A DNA stretch of 64,000 nucleotides from Vibrio sp. 05-20-BW147 (GCF_013369385.1 NZ_SZTO01000009.1:101778-165777); one strand, 5' to 3'. Positions 1 through 9,968 are shown, numbered from the stretch's first letter. Translations and numbers: made by a program. Notes: generated by a model not told the origin, from the sequence alone.

Positions 1-1767
1 TTGGTCGGCTTAAGCCCTTGGGATGTTTACAGTAAAGAAGTTGCTCAGCAAATAGTCGATACCGATCAGCAGGTGTTTGTTAATAATCGAGCGTTAACTT
101 ATGAGCAGTGGCTGGAATATCCAGATGGAAGAAAACACTACTTTGAGCTGCGAAAAGTGCCATTTTATAGCAAAGATGGTCGTCATCTAGGGTTGGTGGG
201 TTTCGGTCGTGATATTACGGAGCGTAAACGCCATGAAGAGTCGCTCGAAAAAGCTAGCCGAGATAAAACCACGTTCATTTCAACCATCAGTCACGAGCTG
301 AGAACACCACTTAACGGCATTGTTGGTTTAAGCCGTATGTTGCTTGATACGCGTTTGACCGATGAGCAGCGCAAGTACATGCAAACCATCAATGTCAGCG
401 CGATCACCTTAGGTAACATTTTCAATGACATCATAGATATGGACAAGTTTGATCGTCGCAAACTCGAGCTATTGCCCGCGCCGCTTAACTTCGAAGATTT
501 TGTCGCAGAAATTGAAAGTATTTCAGCGTTGATGGCGGAGCAGAAAGGATTGCGATTTGACTTGGAGCGTCTGAGTGAACTGCCAAAAGCAATTGAAGTC
601 GACGGTACGCGTTTACGCCAAGTGATTTGGAACTTAATCAGCAATGCGATGAAGTTTACCAAAGAAGGTGGCGTAGTGATGACGGTCAGTGCAGAAGTTG
701 AAGACGATTTTGCCACCATCATTATTGAAGTGGAGGACACCGGAATCGGGATTCCGGAAGCAGAACTGGATAAGATTTTTGCCATGTATTACCAAGTCAA
801 ATCCGGTAAAGACAACCTTCATGCCGTTGGAACCGGGATTGGTTTGGCGGTTTCAAGGCAGTTGATCAACATGATGGATGGTGACATTACCGTAAGTAGT
901 GAAGAAGGTTTTGGTAGCACTTTCACGATCTCCATTCACGTTCCTGTGATAGAGTCTGCGCCTTCGCAAAACGACACGCCAAAAGCGCAAGTAAATTTGA
1001 GCATTTTCATGGTGGAAGATATTGCACTGAATGTCACTGTTGCCCGTTCTTTGCTCGAAAGCCTTGGCCACAAAGTGACGGTTGCCATGACGGGAGACGA
1101 AGCAATTCGCTCTTTTGACCCTAGTCGTTACGATTTAGTACTACTGGACATTCAACTTCCCGATATGACGGGTTTTGATGTCGCAGCTTACTACCGTAAG
1201 CACTACAAAAAGTTGCCCCCTTTAGTCGCACTAACCGCTAACGTATTGAAAGACAAGCGTGAATACTTTGATAATGGTATGGACGAGGCGATTAGCAAAC
1301 CACTTTCGGTGCACGCCATTCAAGATGTCATTGAAAAATTGATACTTGTGGGCGAAAAAACGATGTCAGAGTCAGAAACACAGGTAACTGTGGAGAGTTT
1401 ATCCGCCGCAGGTGTGTTGGAAAATCAAATCTTAGACCTGGTGATGTTGGAGTCGTATGTTGATATTGTCGGCGCGAAACCTGTGTTGGACAGCATCCGC
1501 ATGTTTGAAGAGATGATGCCTGCATACATAGAAATTCTTGACTCTAATATGATGGCAAAAGATCAACCAAGCATTGTTTCTGAGGCCCATAAAATAAAAG
1601 GGGCTGCAGGTTCGATAGGATTGAAGCGAATTCAAAGTGTTGCACAAAAAGCTCAGTCGCCAGATCTGCCTGCTTGGTGGGAAAACATTGCTGATTGGGT
1701 AGAGGAAATCAAGAATGAGTATCACAATGATATTCAAGTACTGAAGAGTTGGTTAGAGCAGAGGTGA
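1..1767 (+). CDS. arcB: Aerobic respiration control sensor kinase ArcB (5' end outside window)
   Basis: Membrane hybrid histidine kinase that senses the quinone redox state and phosphorylates ArcA. The visible 588 residues hold the end of a PAS domain (to about residue 75), the H box SHELRTPLNG with His98, an HATPase with DTGIGIP and GTGIGL motifs, a receiver domain with phospho-acceptor Asp383 in LLDIQLPD, and a C-terminal HPt domain with His530 in AHKIKG. Full-length ArcB is near 780 residues, so about 190 residues with the two membrane helices lie before base 1. The TTG at base 1 is therefore not a credible start. The next gene follows 4 bp after the stop, and arcA lies convergently beyond it. 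Confidence 0.95.
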   Translation: MVGLSPWDVYSKEVAQQIVDTDQQVFVNNRALTYEQWLEYPDGRKHYFELRKVPFYSKDGRHLGLVGFGRDITERKRHEESLEKASRDKTTFISTISHELRTPLNGIVGLSRMLLDTRLTDEQRKYMQTINVSAITLGNIFNDIIDMDKFDRRKLELLPAPLNFEDFVAEIESISALMAEQKGLRFDLERLSELPKAIEVDGTRLRQVIWNLISNAMKFTKEGGVVMTVSAEVEDDFATIIIEVEDTGIGIPEAELDKIFAMYYQVKSGKDNLHAVGTGIGLAVSRQLINMMDGDITVSSEEGFGSTFTISIHVPVIESAPSQNDTPKAQVNLSIFMVEDIALNVTVARSLLESLGHKVTVAMTGDEAIRSFDPSRYDLVLLDIQLPDMTGFDVAAYYRKHYKKLPPLVALTANVLKDKREYFDNGMDEAISKPLSVHAIQDVIEKLILVGEKTMSESETQVTVESLSAAGVLENQILDLVMLESYVDIVGAKPVLDSIRMFEEMMPAYIEILDSNMMAKDQPSIVSEAHKIKGAAGSIGLKRIQSVAQKAQSPDLPAWWENIADWVEEIKNEYHNDIQVLKSWLEQR

Positions 1768-1771
1768 GGAC

Positions 1772-2221
1772 ATGAAAAAACGATTAATCGCACTACTACC
1801 GTTAATCTTGTTAGCTGGATGTGCTACTGAGCCGCCTGCTAATTGGCAGCAGGATAATCAAATCACCATTGCAGACACGCGTATACAACTGGCAAGCAAC
1901 CTGTGGATCAATCAAATGCCAACCTTGGGTGAGTCACAGCAAGATAACTTGCATGGAGCACTTTACCTCTCGTCTGAAAATGATCTGCCAGCCAGTTTGA
2001 TCGTGACTGAGTTGACGATTAAGCAGGGCGATCGGGAGTGGAAAATTGATGGTGAGGTGTTGGAGCTAAGAACACACAGTGAAAATAAGTGGGAAATTGC
2101 TTTTGTGTGGCAGGTAAATTTTGATACGGATAAACACGTCGATCTATTGGTCGAGTTTGAATATGCAGGAAAGCGACAATGGTTGGTAGAGAGAGATGTT
2201 GCCATTGACAAGATTTATTAA
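1772..2221 (+). CDS. Small lipoprotein of unknown function, downstream of arcB
   Basis: The 149-residue product has a lipoprotein signal: a KKR start, a hydrophobic stretch and the lipobox LLAGC with Cys at about residue 17. It should be lipid-anchored. The rest is a soluble, beta-rich, Trp-containing domain that I do not recognise. It starts 4 bp after the arcB stop, with GAGG of the arcB 3' end serving as ribosome binding site, so it is probably co-transcribed with arcB. Position suggests a link to ArcB or merely to its transcription; the sequence does not decide this. Confidence 0.85.
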   Translation: MKKRLIALLPLILLAGCATEPPANWQQDNQITIADTRIQLASNLWINQMPTLGESQQDNLHGALYLSSENDLPASLIVTELTIKQGDREWKIDGEVLELRTHSENKWEIAFVWQVNFDTDKHVDLLVEFEYAGKRQWLVERDVAIDKIY

Positions 2222-2248
2222 TCTTTACAAACGAACACCTAACAGCGG

Positions 2249-2280
2249 AAAAAAGGTTGGCTAATTGCCAACCTTTTCTT
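2249..2280. terminator. Bidirectional terminator between the arcB operon and arcA
   Basis: A perfect 11-bp inverted repeat (AAAAGGTTGGC at 2251-2261, GCCAACCTTTT at 2267-2277) with a 5-nt loop. T-runs on both strands let it serve the arcB-lipoprotein transcript and the convergent arcA transcript. Confidence 0.85.
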
Positions 2281-2289
2281 TTAGATGAC

Positions 2290-3006
2290 TTACGCGTCTA
2301 AATCACCACAGAAACGGTAACCTTCACCGTGAATGGTCGCGATGATTTCTGGCGTGCCAGATACCGATTCAAAGTGTTTGCGAATACGACGAATGGTCAC
2401 GTCAACTGTACGATCGTGTGGCTTAAGTTCGCGACCGGTCATTTTCTTCAGCAGATCAGCACGAGTTTGAATTTTGCCTGGATTCTCGCAGAAGTGCAGA
2501 AGGGCACGAAACTCAGATCGTGGTAGTTTATAACCGTCGCCTGATGGGCTGATGAGTGAGCGGCTATTAATATCCAGTACCCAACCATTAAATTCGTATT
2601 TCTCTACAGAACGCTTTTCTTCAGGAATGCCACTGCTGCTCATTGAGCGGCTCAGAAGATTACGTGCGCGAATAGTCAATTCACGTGGATTGAATGGCTT
2701 AGTGATGTAGTCATCAGCACCAATTTCCAAACCAAGAATTTTGTCGACTTCGTTGTCGCGACCCGTGAGGAACATCAGGGCTACATCTGCTTGTTCACGT
2801 AATTCACGAGCCAAAAGAAGCCCGTTCTTACCAGGCAGGTTGATATCCATGATCACTAGATTAATACTATTATCGGACAGCATGTGATGCATTTCATCAC
2901 CATTGCTGGCTTCAAATACAGCATATCCCTCTGCTTCAAAAATACTCTTAAGAGTGTTACGAGTTACTTGCTCATCTTCAACGATAAGAATCTGCGGGGT
3001 TTGCAT
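2290..3006 (-). CDS. arcA: Response regulator ArcA
   Basis: OmpR-family DNA-binding response regulator that, when phosphorylated by ArcB under low oxygen, represses aerobic and activates fermentative genes. The 238-residue protein, the usual ArcA length, has a receiver domain with the acidic pocket EDE near residues 10-12, phospho-acceptor Asp54 in VIMDINLPG, the conserved Lys in YITKPF, and a C-terminal winged helix from about residue 135. It is convergent with the arcB operon. In E. coli arcA and arcB are unlinked, so this adjacency is a Vibrio arrangement. The upstream region contains a long inverted repeat (see 3194-3245). Confidence 0.97.
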   Translation of the reverse strand: MQTPQILIVEDEQVTRNTLKSIFEAEGYAVFEASNGDEMHHMLSDNSINLVIMDINLPGKNGLLLARELREQADVALMFLTGRDNEVDKILGLEIGADDYITKPFNPRELTIRARNLLSRSMSSSGIPEEKRSVEKYEFNGWVLDINSRSLISPSGDGYKLPRSEFRALLHFCENPGKIQTRADLLKKMTGRELKPHDRTVDVTIRRIRKHFESVSGTPEIIATIHGEGYRFCGDLDA

Positions 3007-3193
3007 TGGCGGTACCTAAATTTGTGACAAAATTGTACGAATAGAATAAATTCTAGGCAAAAACATAACATACAGGTAATGATTTTTTGATAATAAAACA
3101 AAGTGATCAAAAAAACACATCTTTCAGTTATCTGCCTTCCGTGGGTTCTCGCCAAATGTATACAGCATCCAACTGCTACTGGATTATTCTACT

Positions 3194-3245
3194 GGGCTGT
3201 TTACCTTTCAAGATGACTAGTTCAATGTTGAAAGGTAAACATCCC
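3194..3245. repeat. Long inverted repeat in the arcA upstream region
   Basis: TGTTTACCTTTCAA (3198-3211) and TTGAAAGGTAAACA (3228-3241) form a perfect 14-bp stem with a 16-nt loop. After one mismatch, GGG (3194-3196) pairs with CCC (3243-3245). It lies about 190 bp upstream of the arcA start and 120 bp upstream of the DUF3293 gene. No T-run follows on either strand, so it is not a standard terminator. The rest of the 362-bp gap between arcA and the DUF3293 gene is AT-rich and holds no convincing gene. Confidence 0.8.
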
Positions 3246-3368
3246 AAGGCTTTTGAGCGGATTCTATAATGTTAACAGCATGCTAACAATGCTCAAATGT
3301 TAATTCCATTCACTTTGTTGATTTATATCAATTGATGAAATGTAACAAATATTAATTAATGGAATCTT

Positions 3369-3785
3369 ATGATAAATAATGGTGAACCAACTGTAGATGC
3401 GGCATTATGGCATGCTTATTCAACCTCTTTTTTCCATTTTAGTGATAAATGGGAGGTTGAATCTTTCGCCATAATAACTGCTTGTAATCCCGCGAGTGTT
3501 TTGAGGTCAAAAGCAGAAAATTGCATAAGTAATCAACGCATGAAAGCTAGAATAGATGGGCTTCATTTCTGTTCTGTAATAGTTGCAGATCAAGCCTGCT
3601 CTTGGAGTGAAGAAAGTTTCGCAGTCGAGACAAATTTGAACAACGCACTAAACTTAGCAAGAGAGTTTGAACAAAATGCGATTTATTTTGTTGAACGTGG
3701 GGAGCTTTTTTTAGTGTCTTGTTTGAGTGATCAAAGGAAAGAGTCAATTGGATCGTTTGATCTGCGAGTTAAAGGTGGTTTTTGA
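3369..3785 (+). CDS. DUF3293 domain protein
   Basis: A 138-residue protein resembling the DUF3293 family, small proteins of unknown function in gammaproteobacteria. Visible family traits are an N-terminal WHAYSTSFFHF segment, a central FAIITACNP motif, and a later FVER/FLVSC segment. It has no signal peptide or membrane helix and is probably cytosolic. The rraA-family gene follows 48 bp later in the same direction and may share its transcript. Function is unknown; the family call rests on remembered motifs. Confidence 0.75.
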   Translation: MINNGEPTVDAALWHAYSTSFFHFSDKWEVESFAIITACNPASVLRSKAENCISNQRMKARIDGLHFCSVIVADQACSWSEESFAVETNLNNALNLAREFEQNAIYFVERGELFLVSCLSDQRKESIGSFDLRVKGGF

Positions 3786-3833
3786 TTTGAGGCTACCCAT
3801 GAGGCGTAGCACAGTTTTTCTCAAGGAGGATCT

Positions 3834-4316
3834 ATGAAGGACATAACCCCAGATATCTGTGATAAGTACGAGAGTAAGGTGACATTACTCAATCTGCCAT
3901 TACAGAACTATGGGCAGAAAACCGCGTTTTGTGGTGAGATTGTTACTGTTCGTTGCTATCACGACAATTCCAAAGTGCGAGATGTTCTGAGTGAAAATGG
4001 CAAAGGCAAAGTACTTGTTGTTGATGGACATGGCTCTTGTCAAAAAGCGTTGCTCGGCGATCAACTGGCGATTCTTGCTATTGAAAATGATTGGGAAGGG
4101 GTTATTGTTTTTGGTGCAATCCGAGACGTGGCTCAAATGTCGCAAATGGAACTGGGTATTCAAGCATTAGGTACCTCGCCGTTCAAGACAGAAAAGCGCG
4201 GCTCTGGCGAGGTCAATGTGACGTTAACCATGCATAATCAGATGGTTCAACCCAGAGACTATATTTACGCGGATTGGAATGGCGTTTTGATATCTAAAGA
4301 AGCGCTTCCAGTTTAA
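3834..4316 (+). CDS. RraA family protein (RNase E inhibitor-like / oxo-acid aldolase fold)
   Basis: The 160-residue product aligns along its length with E. coli RraA (161 residues), which binds RNase E and modulates its activity. It shares the VLVVDGxGS segment and the WEGxxxxGAxR core. It carries Arg-Asp in GAIRD, the pair needed for activity in HMG/CHA-type aldolases of this fold; from memory, E. coli RraA has RQ here. It could thus be an aldolase or a second RraA-type regulator. From memory, V. vulnificus has two reported RraA orthologues; this one looks like the more divergent copy. A strong AAGGAGG ribosome binding site lies 6 bp before the ATG. It is convergent with, and overlaps by 4 bp, the next gene. 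Confidence 0.85.
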   Translation: MKDITPDICDKYESKVTLLNLPLQNYGQKTAFCGEIVTVRCYHDNSKVRDVLSENGKGKVLVVDGHGSCQKALLGDQLAILAIENDWEGVIVFGAIRDVAQMSQMELGIQALGTSPFKTEKRGSGEVNVTLTMHNQMVQPRDYIYADWNGVLISKEALPV

Positions 4317-4777
4317 AAACGAAAGCCAAGACCAAACTCTATACCCTGTTGCCACTCTTGGAAATCGAGAGTGGCATGTAGATCTATTTGTTCATTGATT
4401 TTCACTCGGCTGGTGACTTCCGCCGCAAAATTGCTATTTTGATCGGACTTGTTTTCCACCGTATTTTTAAATGAACGAATGGTACTTTTTACCATCACTC
4501 TATCGGTCACTTGATAACTGATCCCGCTTAGAAAGCCATTTTGACTGGTGTTTTGAGAATTATTGACACGAGCTCCCACATAGAGATCAAACGAGTCAAA
4601 CAACTGATAGGCGTAGCCACCATCGATATTCCAAACATCAAAGCTATCTTCTGCTTGGCTTTCACTGGTGAGGAAGAGTTTGTGTGGCGAACTTTTTGTT
4701 GGATTGAGTGCTGGCAGATTATTGGCAGATGCCTGAAAAAACACAAAGAAAAGCAGCAAGATAGGCCATGTTTTCAT
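4313..4777 (-). CDS. Putative small outer-membrane beta-barrel protein
   Basis: The 154-residue product has a classic signal peptide (hydrophobic core from about residue 4, probable cut after ASA near residue 18). The mature part has alternating amphipathic strands such as [17 protein letters not shown] and ends in GLGFRF, a terminal Phe typical of BamA-recognised barrels. At about 136 mature residues it would make an 8-strand barrel or smaller. An AGGAG ribosome binding site precedes the ATG. I do not recognise the family. Its stop overlaps that of the convergent rraA-family gene. Confidence 0.75.
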   Translation of the reverse strand: MKTWPILLLFFVFFQASANNLPALNPTKSSPHKLFLTSESQAEDSFDVWNIDGGYAYQLFDSFDLYVGARVNNSQNTSQNGFLSGISYQVTDRVMVKSTIRSFKNTVENKSDQNSNFAAEVTSRVKINEQIDLHATLDFQEWQQGIEFGLGFRF

Positions 4778-5012
4778 ACCACTACTCCTTGTGATTATTA
4801 TGAGGATTTTTTTATTGTACTCTCAAGTTAAGCACAAAATTCCTCCCATGTTGGGAAAAATTTTTCCGTCGAAGATCTAGGTTAGCGAGTTTTCTACAGC
4901 CATTTTGCTGAGAAGATCAAAATGCTGAGATTTAAGATCCTGAAAATGAGAACACGATCCTAAAATGTGCGCATATGCATAACCCTCGCGATAAAAAAAA
5001 CGTAACTTTTTG

Positions 5013-5042
5013 TTGACGAACTGCTTAGAACTACGGTAAACG
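5013..5042 (+). promoter_or_regulatory. Candidate thr operon promoter
   Basis: TTGACG at 5013-5018 is a good -35 box. The best -10 candidate, TAAACG at 5037-5042, is weak and 18 bp away. It is the only plausible sigma-70 element just upstream of the thr leader peptide. Confidence 0.35.
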
Positions 5043-5050
5043 TAGATACA

Positions 5051-5078
5051 AGCAAACAGACAACAGCAAACAGACAAC
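5051..5078 (+). repeat. Perfect 14-bp tandem repeat before the thr leader ORF
   Basis: AGCAAACAGACAAC occurs twice back to back (5051-5064 and 5065-5078), 4 bp before the leader ATG. It lies in what would be the transcribed leader and is A-rich and unstructured. Confidence 0.9.
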
Positions 5079-5082
5079 ATTT

Positions 5083-5160
5083 ATGACCCTTAACAGCCAA
5101 CTAGTAATGACCACAACCATTATTATTACCGACATCACATATGTTGGGGCGGGCTGCTGA
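5083..5160 (+). CDS. thrL: thr operon leader peptide
   Basis: A 25-codon ORF, too short for usual gene finders. It includes the run TTTIIITDIT, rich in Thr and Ile, and ends VGAGC before TGA, close to the GAG end of E. coli ThrL. An internal in-frame ATG at 5107 could start a 17-codon version; neither start has a clear ribosome binding site. Ribosome stalling at the Thr/Ile codons when charged tRNA is scarce should prevent the terminator at 5177-5217 from forming, so thrABC transcription continues. Confidence 0.85.
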   Translation: MTLNSQLVMTTTIIITDITYVGAGC

Positions 5161-5176
5161 GCGAAAAACAAATTTC

Positions 5177-5217
5177 AAAAAAAGGCCTGTATCCAACAAG
5201 ATGCAGGCCTTTTTTTA
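5177..5217 (+). terminator. thr operon attenuator
   Basis: A hairpin with arms AGGCCTGTAT (5183-5192) and ATGCAGGCCT (5201-5210), extended by A/T pairs and followed by a T-run. It starts 17 nt after the leader-peptide stop and ends 31 bp before thrA, as expected for transcription attenuation by threonine and isoleucine. Confidence 0.9.
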
Positions 5218-5247
5218 TACAGGTTAAAAATAGTCCGGGAGGAAGGG

Positions 5248-7707
5248 ATGCGAGTATTAAAGTTTGGTGGCTCATCGTTAGCCGATGCAGATCGCTTTTT
5301 AAGAGCGGCAGATATCGTTGCCAATAATGCAAAACAGGAAGAGGTTTCTGTAGTGTTGTCGGCGCCAGGGAAAACAACCAATAAACTGGTCGCGGTGATT
5401 GAATCCGCGCTTAAGAATGGCGAAGCAGAAAGACAGGTAGAAGAGCTCAATGAGGCTTTTCTCCAGTTGTTCAACGATATCAAGGTGCAACTCCCGAGCC
5501 TTAATGGCGAGGCGTATTTAAAACAAGTGACAGACTCGCTTTCGCAGTTGCGCCAATTTGTCCATGGCATTGGTCTGCTTGGCATGTGCCCTGACAACGT
5601 CAATGCTCGCATCATCAGTAAAGGTGAACGAGTTTCTATTCAATTGATGAAAGCGGTGTTGGAAGCGAAAGGGCACTTGGTCAATCTGATTGATCCTGTT
5701 GAGTATTTGCTAGCCCATGGTGATCATCTTGAAGGTATGGTGGATGTTGATGTCTCAACGCAAAATTTCCGTAATCGCCCGCTTCCTGCAGGTCATGTCC
5801 ATATTATGCCTGGTTTTACCGCTGGGAATAAAAAAGGAGAGCTAGTGACGCTAGGCCGCAATGGTTCGGATTATTCTGCCGCGGTGTTGGCTGCGTGTTT
5901 GCGCGCCGATTGTTGTGAGATCTGGACGGATGTGGATGGGGTGTACAACTGTGATCCGCGTTTGGTTGAAGATGCACGACTGCTGAAGTCTCTGAGTTAT
6001 CAAGAAGCGATGGAGCTCTCTTATTTTGGTGCATCGGTCTTACATCCAAAAACCATTGCACCCATTGCACAGTTTCACATCCCATGCTTGATTAAAAACA
6101 GTTTCAACCCTCAAGGGGCTGGTACCTTAATTGGTCAGGACACTGGTGAAGATAAGTTGGCGATAAAAGGTATTACCACGCTAAACAATCTCACCATGGT
6201 TAACGTTTCTGGTCCAGGTATGAAAGGCATGGTGGGCATGGCTAGCCGTGTATTTGGTGCGATGTCTGCTTCGGGTGTATCGATTGTTTTGATTACTCAG
6301 TCTTCTTCTGAGTACAGCATCAGCTTCTGTATTGAAGCAGCCGACAGACCTTTAGCTGAACAGGCGCTCTCAGATGCTTTTGAACTAGAACTCAAAGATG
6401 GCCTACTTGAACCGGTAGAATTCTTAACTAACGTTTCCATCATTACGTTGGTGGGTGACGGCATGCGTACCTCTAAAGGCGTTGCATCACAGTTCTTCGC
6501 GTCACTGGCGGAAGTCAGTGTGAACGTCATTGCGATCGCACAGGGCTCTTCAGAGCGTGCTATCTCTGCGGTGATTCCAGAAGATAAAATCTCGCAAGCG
6601 ATCAAAGCGTGTCACGAGAACTTGTTTAACTCAAAACACTATCTTGATGTGTTCGTAGTTGGCGTCGGTGGCGTTGGTGGTGAGCTGGTGGATCAGATTC
6701 ACCGTCAACAAGCTAAGTTGGCAGACAAAGGCATTGTGATTCGTGTGTGTGGGTTAGCCAACAGCAAAGGTTTACTGCTCGACAGCAATGGTCTACCGCT
6801 TGAACATTGGCGTGATCGTATGGCCAATGCATCTGAAGCGTTTAGTCTAGCGAGTTTGATTGCGACAGTTCAGCGTAATCACATCATCAACCCCGTGTTG
6901 GTGGATTGTACGTCCAGTGACGTCATTGCCAATCAGTATACAGAGTTCCTATCGGCAGGTTTCCACGTCGTTACACCAAACAAAAAAGCCAACACAGCCA
7001 GCATGGCTTACTACCATCAATTGCGTGAAGTCGCGCGTAGCTCTCGTCGTAAGTTGATGTATGAGACCACGGTTGGTGCAGGCTTGCCTGTGATCGAGAA
7101 CTTGCAAAACCTGATTTCTGCCGGAGACGAGTTGGAGCGATTCAGCGGCATTCTCTCTGGTTCACTTTCTTTCATCTTTGGTAAATTAGATGAGGGAATG
7201 ACCTTGAGTGAAGCGACAAATATCGCCAAACAAAATGGGTTTACAGAGCCGGATCCTCGTGATGATCTGTCCGGAATGGATGTGGCGCGTAAACTGTTGA
7301 TCTTGGCGCGTGAAGCGGGCATGGCATTAGAGCTGGAAGATGTCGAAGTGGATCAAGCCTTGCCCCCAAGTTTTGATGATTCAGGCAGTGTCGATGAATT
7401 TATGGCTCGACTACCGGAAGCCGATGCGTACTTCAAGCAACTTTCTGCGCAAGCGGCCGAAGAAGGCAAGGTACTGCGTTATGTCGGTGAAATCATCGAT
7501 GGTAAGTGCAAAGTCTCGATCGCTGCGGTAGATGAAAATGATCCGATGTTCAAAATTAAAGATGGTGAAAATGCGTTAGCATTTTACAGCCGTTACTATC
7601 AGCCGATCCCGTTAGTATTGAGAGGTTACGGTGCCGGTACTCAAGTGACTGCGGCAGGCGTGTTCTCAGATGTGATGCGTACTTTAGGCTGGAAATTAGG
7701 GGTTTAA
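5248..7707 (+). CDS. thrA: Bifunctional aspartokinase I / homoserine dehydrogenase I
   Basis: Catalyses the first and third steps from aspartate to threonine: phosphorylation of aspartate and reduction of aspartate semialdehyde to homoserine. The 819-residue protein (E. coli 820) starts with the kinase motif KFGGSS, has two regulatory ACT regions around residues 310-460, and then an NAD(P)-binding motif [11 protein letters not shown] near residue 468 opening the dehydrogenase half. A GGGAGG ribosome binding site precedes the ATG. It is first in thrABC; thrB follows 3 bp after its stop. Feedback inhibition by threonine is expected from the family. A second, monofunctional aspartokinase (lysC) lies at 61951. 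Confidence 0.98.
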   Translation: MRVLKFGGSSLADADRFLRAADIVANNAKQEEVSVVLSAPGKTTNKLVAVIESALKNGEAERQVEELNEAFLQLFNDIKVQLPSLNGEAYLKQVTDSLSQLRQFVHGIGLLGMCPDNVNARIISKGERVSIQLMKAVLEAKGHLVNLIDPVEYLLAHGDHLEGMVDVDVSTQNFRNRPLPAGHVHIMPGFTAGNKKGELVTLGRNGSDYSAAVLAACLRADCCEIWTDVDGVYNCDPRLVEDARLLKSLSYQEAMELSYFGASVLHPKTIAPIAQFHIPCLIKNSFNPQGAGTLIGQDTGEDKLAIKGITTLNNLTMVNVSGPGMKGMVGMASRVFGAMSASGVSIVLITQSSSEYSISFCIEAADRPLAEQALSDAFELELKDGLLEPVEFLTNVSIITLVGDGMRTSKGVASQFFASLAEVSVNVIAIAQGSSERAISAVIPEDKISQAIKACHENLFNSKHYLDVFVVGVGGVGGELVDQIHRQQAKLADKGIVIRVCGLANSKGLLLDSNGLPLEHWRDRMANASEAFSLASLIATVQRNHIINPVLVDCTSSDVIANQYTEFLSAGFHVVTPNKKANTASMAYYHQLREVARSSRRKLMYETTVGAGLPVIENLQNLISAGDELERFSGILSGSLSFIFGKLDEGMTLSEATNIAKQNGFTEPDPRDDLSGMDVARKLLILAREAGMALELEDVEVDQALPPSFDDSGSVDEFMARLPEADAYFKQLSAQAAEEGKVLRYVGEIIDGKCKVSIAAVDENDPMFKIKDGENALAFYSRYYQPIPLVLRGYGAGTQVTAAGVFSDVMRTLGWKLGV

Positions 7708-7710
7708 TCG

Positions 7711-8682
7711 ATGAGTTCAAGCGATATGGCGGTTGTAGTGTACGCTCCCGCTTCTATTGGTAATGTCAGTGTTGGTTTTGATGTATTAGGGGCGGCAGTG
7801 TCGCCCATTGATGGCACTTTGCTTGGCGATAGAGTCATGGTGAAAGCGGGGAATGAGCCGTTTTCGTTAAAGACGGCGGGTAGTTTTGTCGCAAAGCTGC
7901 CAAGCGATCCGAAAGAAAACATTGTTTATGATTGCTGGCGAGTATTCGCTCGCGAACTCGATAAAAAAGGGGTTGAGCTCAAGCCGCTTGAAATGACATT
8001 AGAAAAGAACATGCCGATTGGATCTGGACTTGGCTCTAGTGCTTGCTCTATTGTTGCCGCGTTAGATGCCCTCAATCAGTTCCATGCCAGCCCTCTGGAT
8101 GAAATGGAATTGCTCGCACTGATGGGCGAAATGGAAGGTCAAATCTCCGGTGGAGTGCACTATGACAACGTGGCACCATGCTATTTAGGTGGTTTGCAAT
8201 TGATGCTCGAAGAGCTCGGTATTATTAGCCAAGAAGTTCCGTGCTTCGATGATTGGTATTGGGTGATGGCCTACCCTGGCATTAAGGTATCGACGGCAGA
8301 AGCACGTGCGATCTTACCTTCTCAATACCGACGTCAAGATGTGATCGCACATGGCCGCCATTTGGCCGGCTTTATTCACGCTTGTCATTCAGGGCAGCCT
8401 GAGCTTGCCGCGAAGATGATCAAAGACGTGATCGCAGAGCCTTATCGTGAGAAACTGCTTCCCGGTTTTGCCGATGCGCGTAAATATGCCGCTTCTGCGG
8501 GCGCATTGGCAACGGGCATTTCTGGCAGTGGGCCGACACTGTTTAGTATTTGCAAAGACCAAGATGTTGCACAACGTGTAGCACGCTGGTTAGAACAAAA
8601 TTACGTACAAAATGAAGAAGGATTCGTCCACATTTGTCGTTTAGACAAAAAGGGCTCAATTGTGACAGGAAGTGAGCTATGA
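7711..8682 (+). CDS. thrB: Homoserine kinase
   Basis: GHMP kinase that phosphorylates homoserine, the fourth step to threonine. The 323-residue product contains the ATP-binding motif [10 protein letters not shown] near residue 103 and a C-terminal GISGSGPT segment. The ATG at 7711 has AGGGG 8 bp upstream. A second in-frame ATG at 7726 would start at [10 protein letters not shown], which aligns better with E. coli ThrB, giving 318 residues, so the start is ambiguous by five codons. It ends in an ATGA overlap with thrC, implying translational coupling. Confidence 0.97.
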   Translation: MSSSDMAVVVYAPASIGNVSVGFDVLGAAVSPIDGTLLGDRVMVKAGNEPFSLKTAGSFVAKLPSDPKENIVYDCWRVFARELDKKGVELKPLEMTLEKNMPIGSGLGSSACSIVAALDALNQFHASPLDEMELLALMGEMEGQISGGVHYDNVAPCYLGGLQLMLEELGIISQEVPCFDDWYWVMAYPGIKVSTAEARAILPSQYRRQDVIAHGRHLAGFIHACHSGQPELAAKMIKDVIAEPYREKLLPGFADARKYAASAGALATGISGSGPTLFSICKDQDVAQRVARWLEQNYVQNEEGFVHICRLDKKGSIVTGSEL

Positions 8683-9968
8683 AGCTTTACAACATAAAAG
8701 AAAATGACGAACAAGTTTCCTTTGGCCAAGCCGTGCGCCAAGGGTTAGGCCGTAATCAGGGGCTATTTTTCCCAGCAGAATTACCGAAATTTGACGATAT
8801 CGATGCATTGCTTGCGCAAGATTTTATCTCGCGCAGCACTGCGATTCTTTCTGCGTTGATTGGTGATGAGCTAGCAGAAGACAAAGTTAACTCAATGGTG
8901 GATGCTGCATTCCAATTCCCAGCACCGATTAAACAAGTGAAAGAGGGAGTCTACGCGCTTGAACTGTTCCATGGACCGACACTCGCCTTCAAAGACTTCG
9001 GTGGCCGTTTTATGGCTCAGTCGTTGGCTGCGGTTTCTGATGGTGGGAAAATCACTATTCTAACGGCGACATCGGGTGATACAGGAGCCGCGGTTGCACA
9101 CGCTTTTTACGGTATGGAAGACATCAATGTGGTCATTCTTTATCCGAAAGGCAAAATCAGCCCATTGCAAGAAAAGCTGTTCTGCACATTAGGCAAAAAT
9201 ATTCACACGGTAGCGATCAATGGTGACTTTGATGCGTGTCAGGCGCTGGTGAAGCAAGCATTTGATGATGCAGAACTGCGTGAACAGATTGGTCTCAACT
9301 CCGCAAACTCCATCAACATTAGCCGTTTGATGGCGCAAATCTGCTACTATTTTGAAGCAGCTGCGCAGATGAGTAAGCAAGAGCGAGAGAATCTGGTGGT
9401 GTCGGTACCAAGCGGTAACTTTGGTAACCTTACTGCGGGTTTGCTTGCGAAATCTCTGGGTTTACCGATTAAGCGCTTTATCGCTGCAACGAATGCTAAT
9501 GATACTGTGCCTCGTTACCTAGAAACTGGTAAATGGGATCCAAAACCGACTGTCGCGACGACCTCAAATGCCATGGACGTGAGTCAGCCTAATAACTGGC
9601 CACGAATTGAAGAGTTGTGCCGTGTGAAAGAGTGGGGTTTGGAAACTTTGGGCAAAGGTGCTGTGTCTGATGAGCAAAGTGCGCAATCGGTGAAAGATCT
9701 CTATTCACTTGGTTACCTGTGTGAACCACATGGTGCGATTGCCTATCGTGTGCTGGATCAGCAGCTACAAGAAGGTGAAACTGGCTTGTTCCTCTGTACC
9801 GCACATCCGGCGAAGTTTAAGGAAGTGGTCGATGACATTCTTGGCAGTGACATCGATTTGCCAGCACCACTAGCAAAACATGCCGTGATGGAACTGCTTT
9901 CGGAAGATCTAGATGCCGATTTTGACGCATTAAAAGTGGTGCTTCGTCGCGTCCAAGCAGTAGCTTAA
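8679..9968 (+). CDS. thrC: Threonine synthase
   Basis: PLP-dependent enzyme converting O-phosphohomoserine to threonine, the last step of the pathway. The 429-residue length fits E. coli ThrC (428). The PLP lysine lies in LAFKDFGG near residue 107, and the [10 protein letters not shown] and PSGNFGN motifs follow. It overlaps thrB by 4 bp and closes the thr operon, with a terminator right after it. Confidence 0.98.
   Translation: MKLYNIKENDEQVSFGQAVRQGLGRNQGLFFPAELPKFDDIDALLAQDFISRSTAILSALIGDELAEDKVNSMVDAAFQFPAPIKQVKEGVYALELFHGPTLAFKDFGGRFMAQSLAAVSDGGKITILTATSGDTGAAVAHAFYGMEDINVVILYPKGKISPLQEKLFCTLGKNIHTVAINGDFDACQALVKQAFDDAELREQIGLNSANSINISRLMAQICYYFEAAAQMSKQERENLVVSVPSGNFGNLTAGLLAKSLGLPIKRFIAATNANDTVPRYLETGKWDPKPTVATTSNAMDVSQPNNWPRIEELCRVKEWGLETLGKGAVSDEQSAQSVKDLYSLGYLCEPHGAIAYRVLDQQLQEGETGLFLCTAHPAKFKEVVDDILGSDIDLPAPLAKHAVMELLSEDLDADFDALKVVLRRVQAVA

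Noticed and set aside
3087..3269. Plus-strand 60-codon ORF upstream of arcA
   Set aside because: It runs through the long inverted repeat, lacks a ribosome site and has no family traits.
4877..5080. Minus-strand 67-codon ORF upstream of thrL
   Set aside because: It is AT-rich, overlaps the thr promoter region and tandem repeat, and has no ribosome site or similarity.
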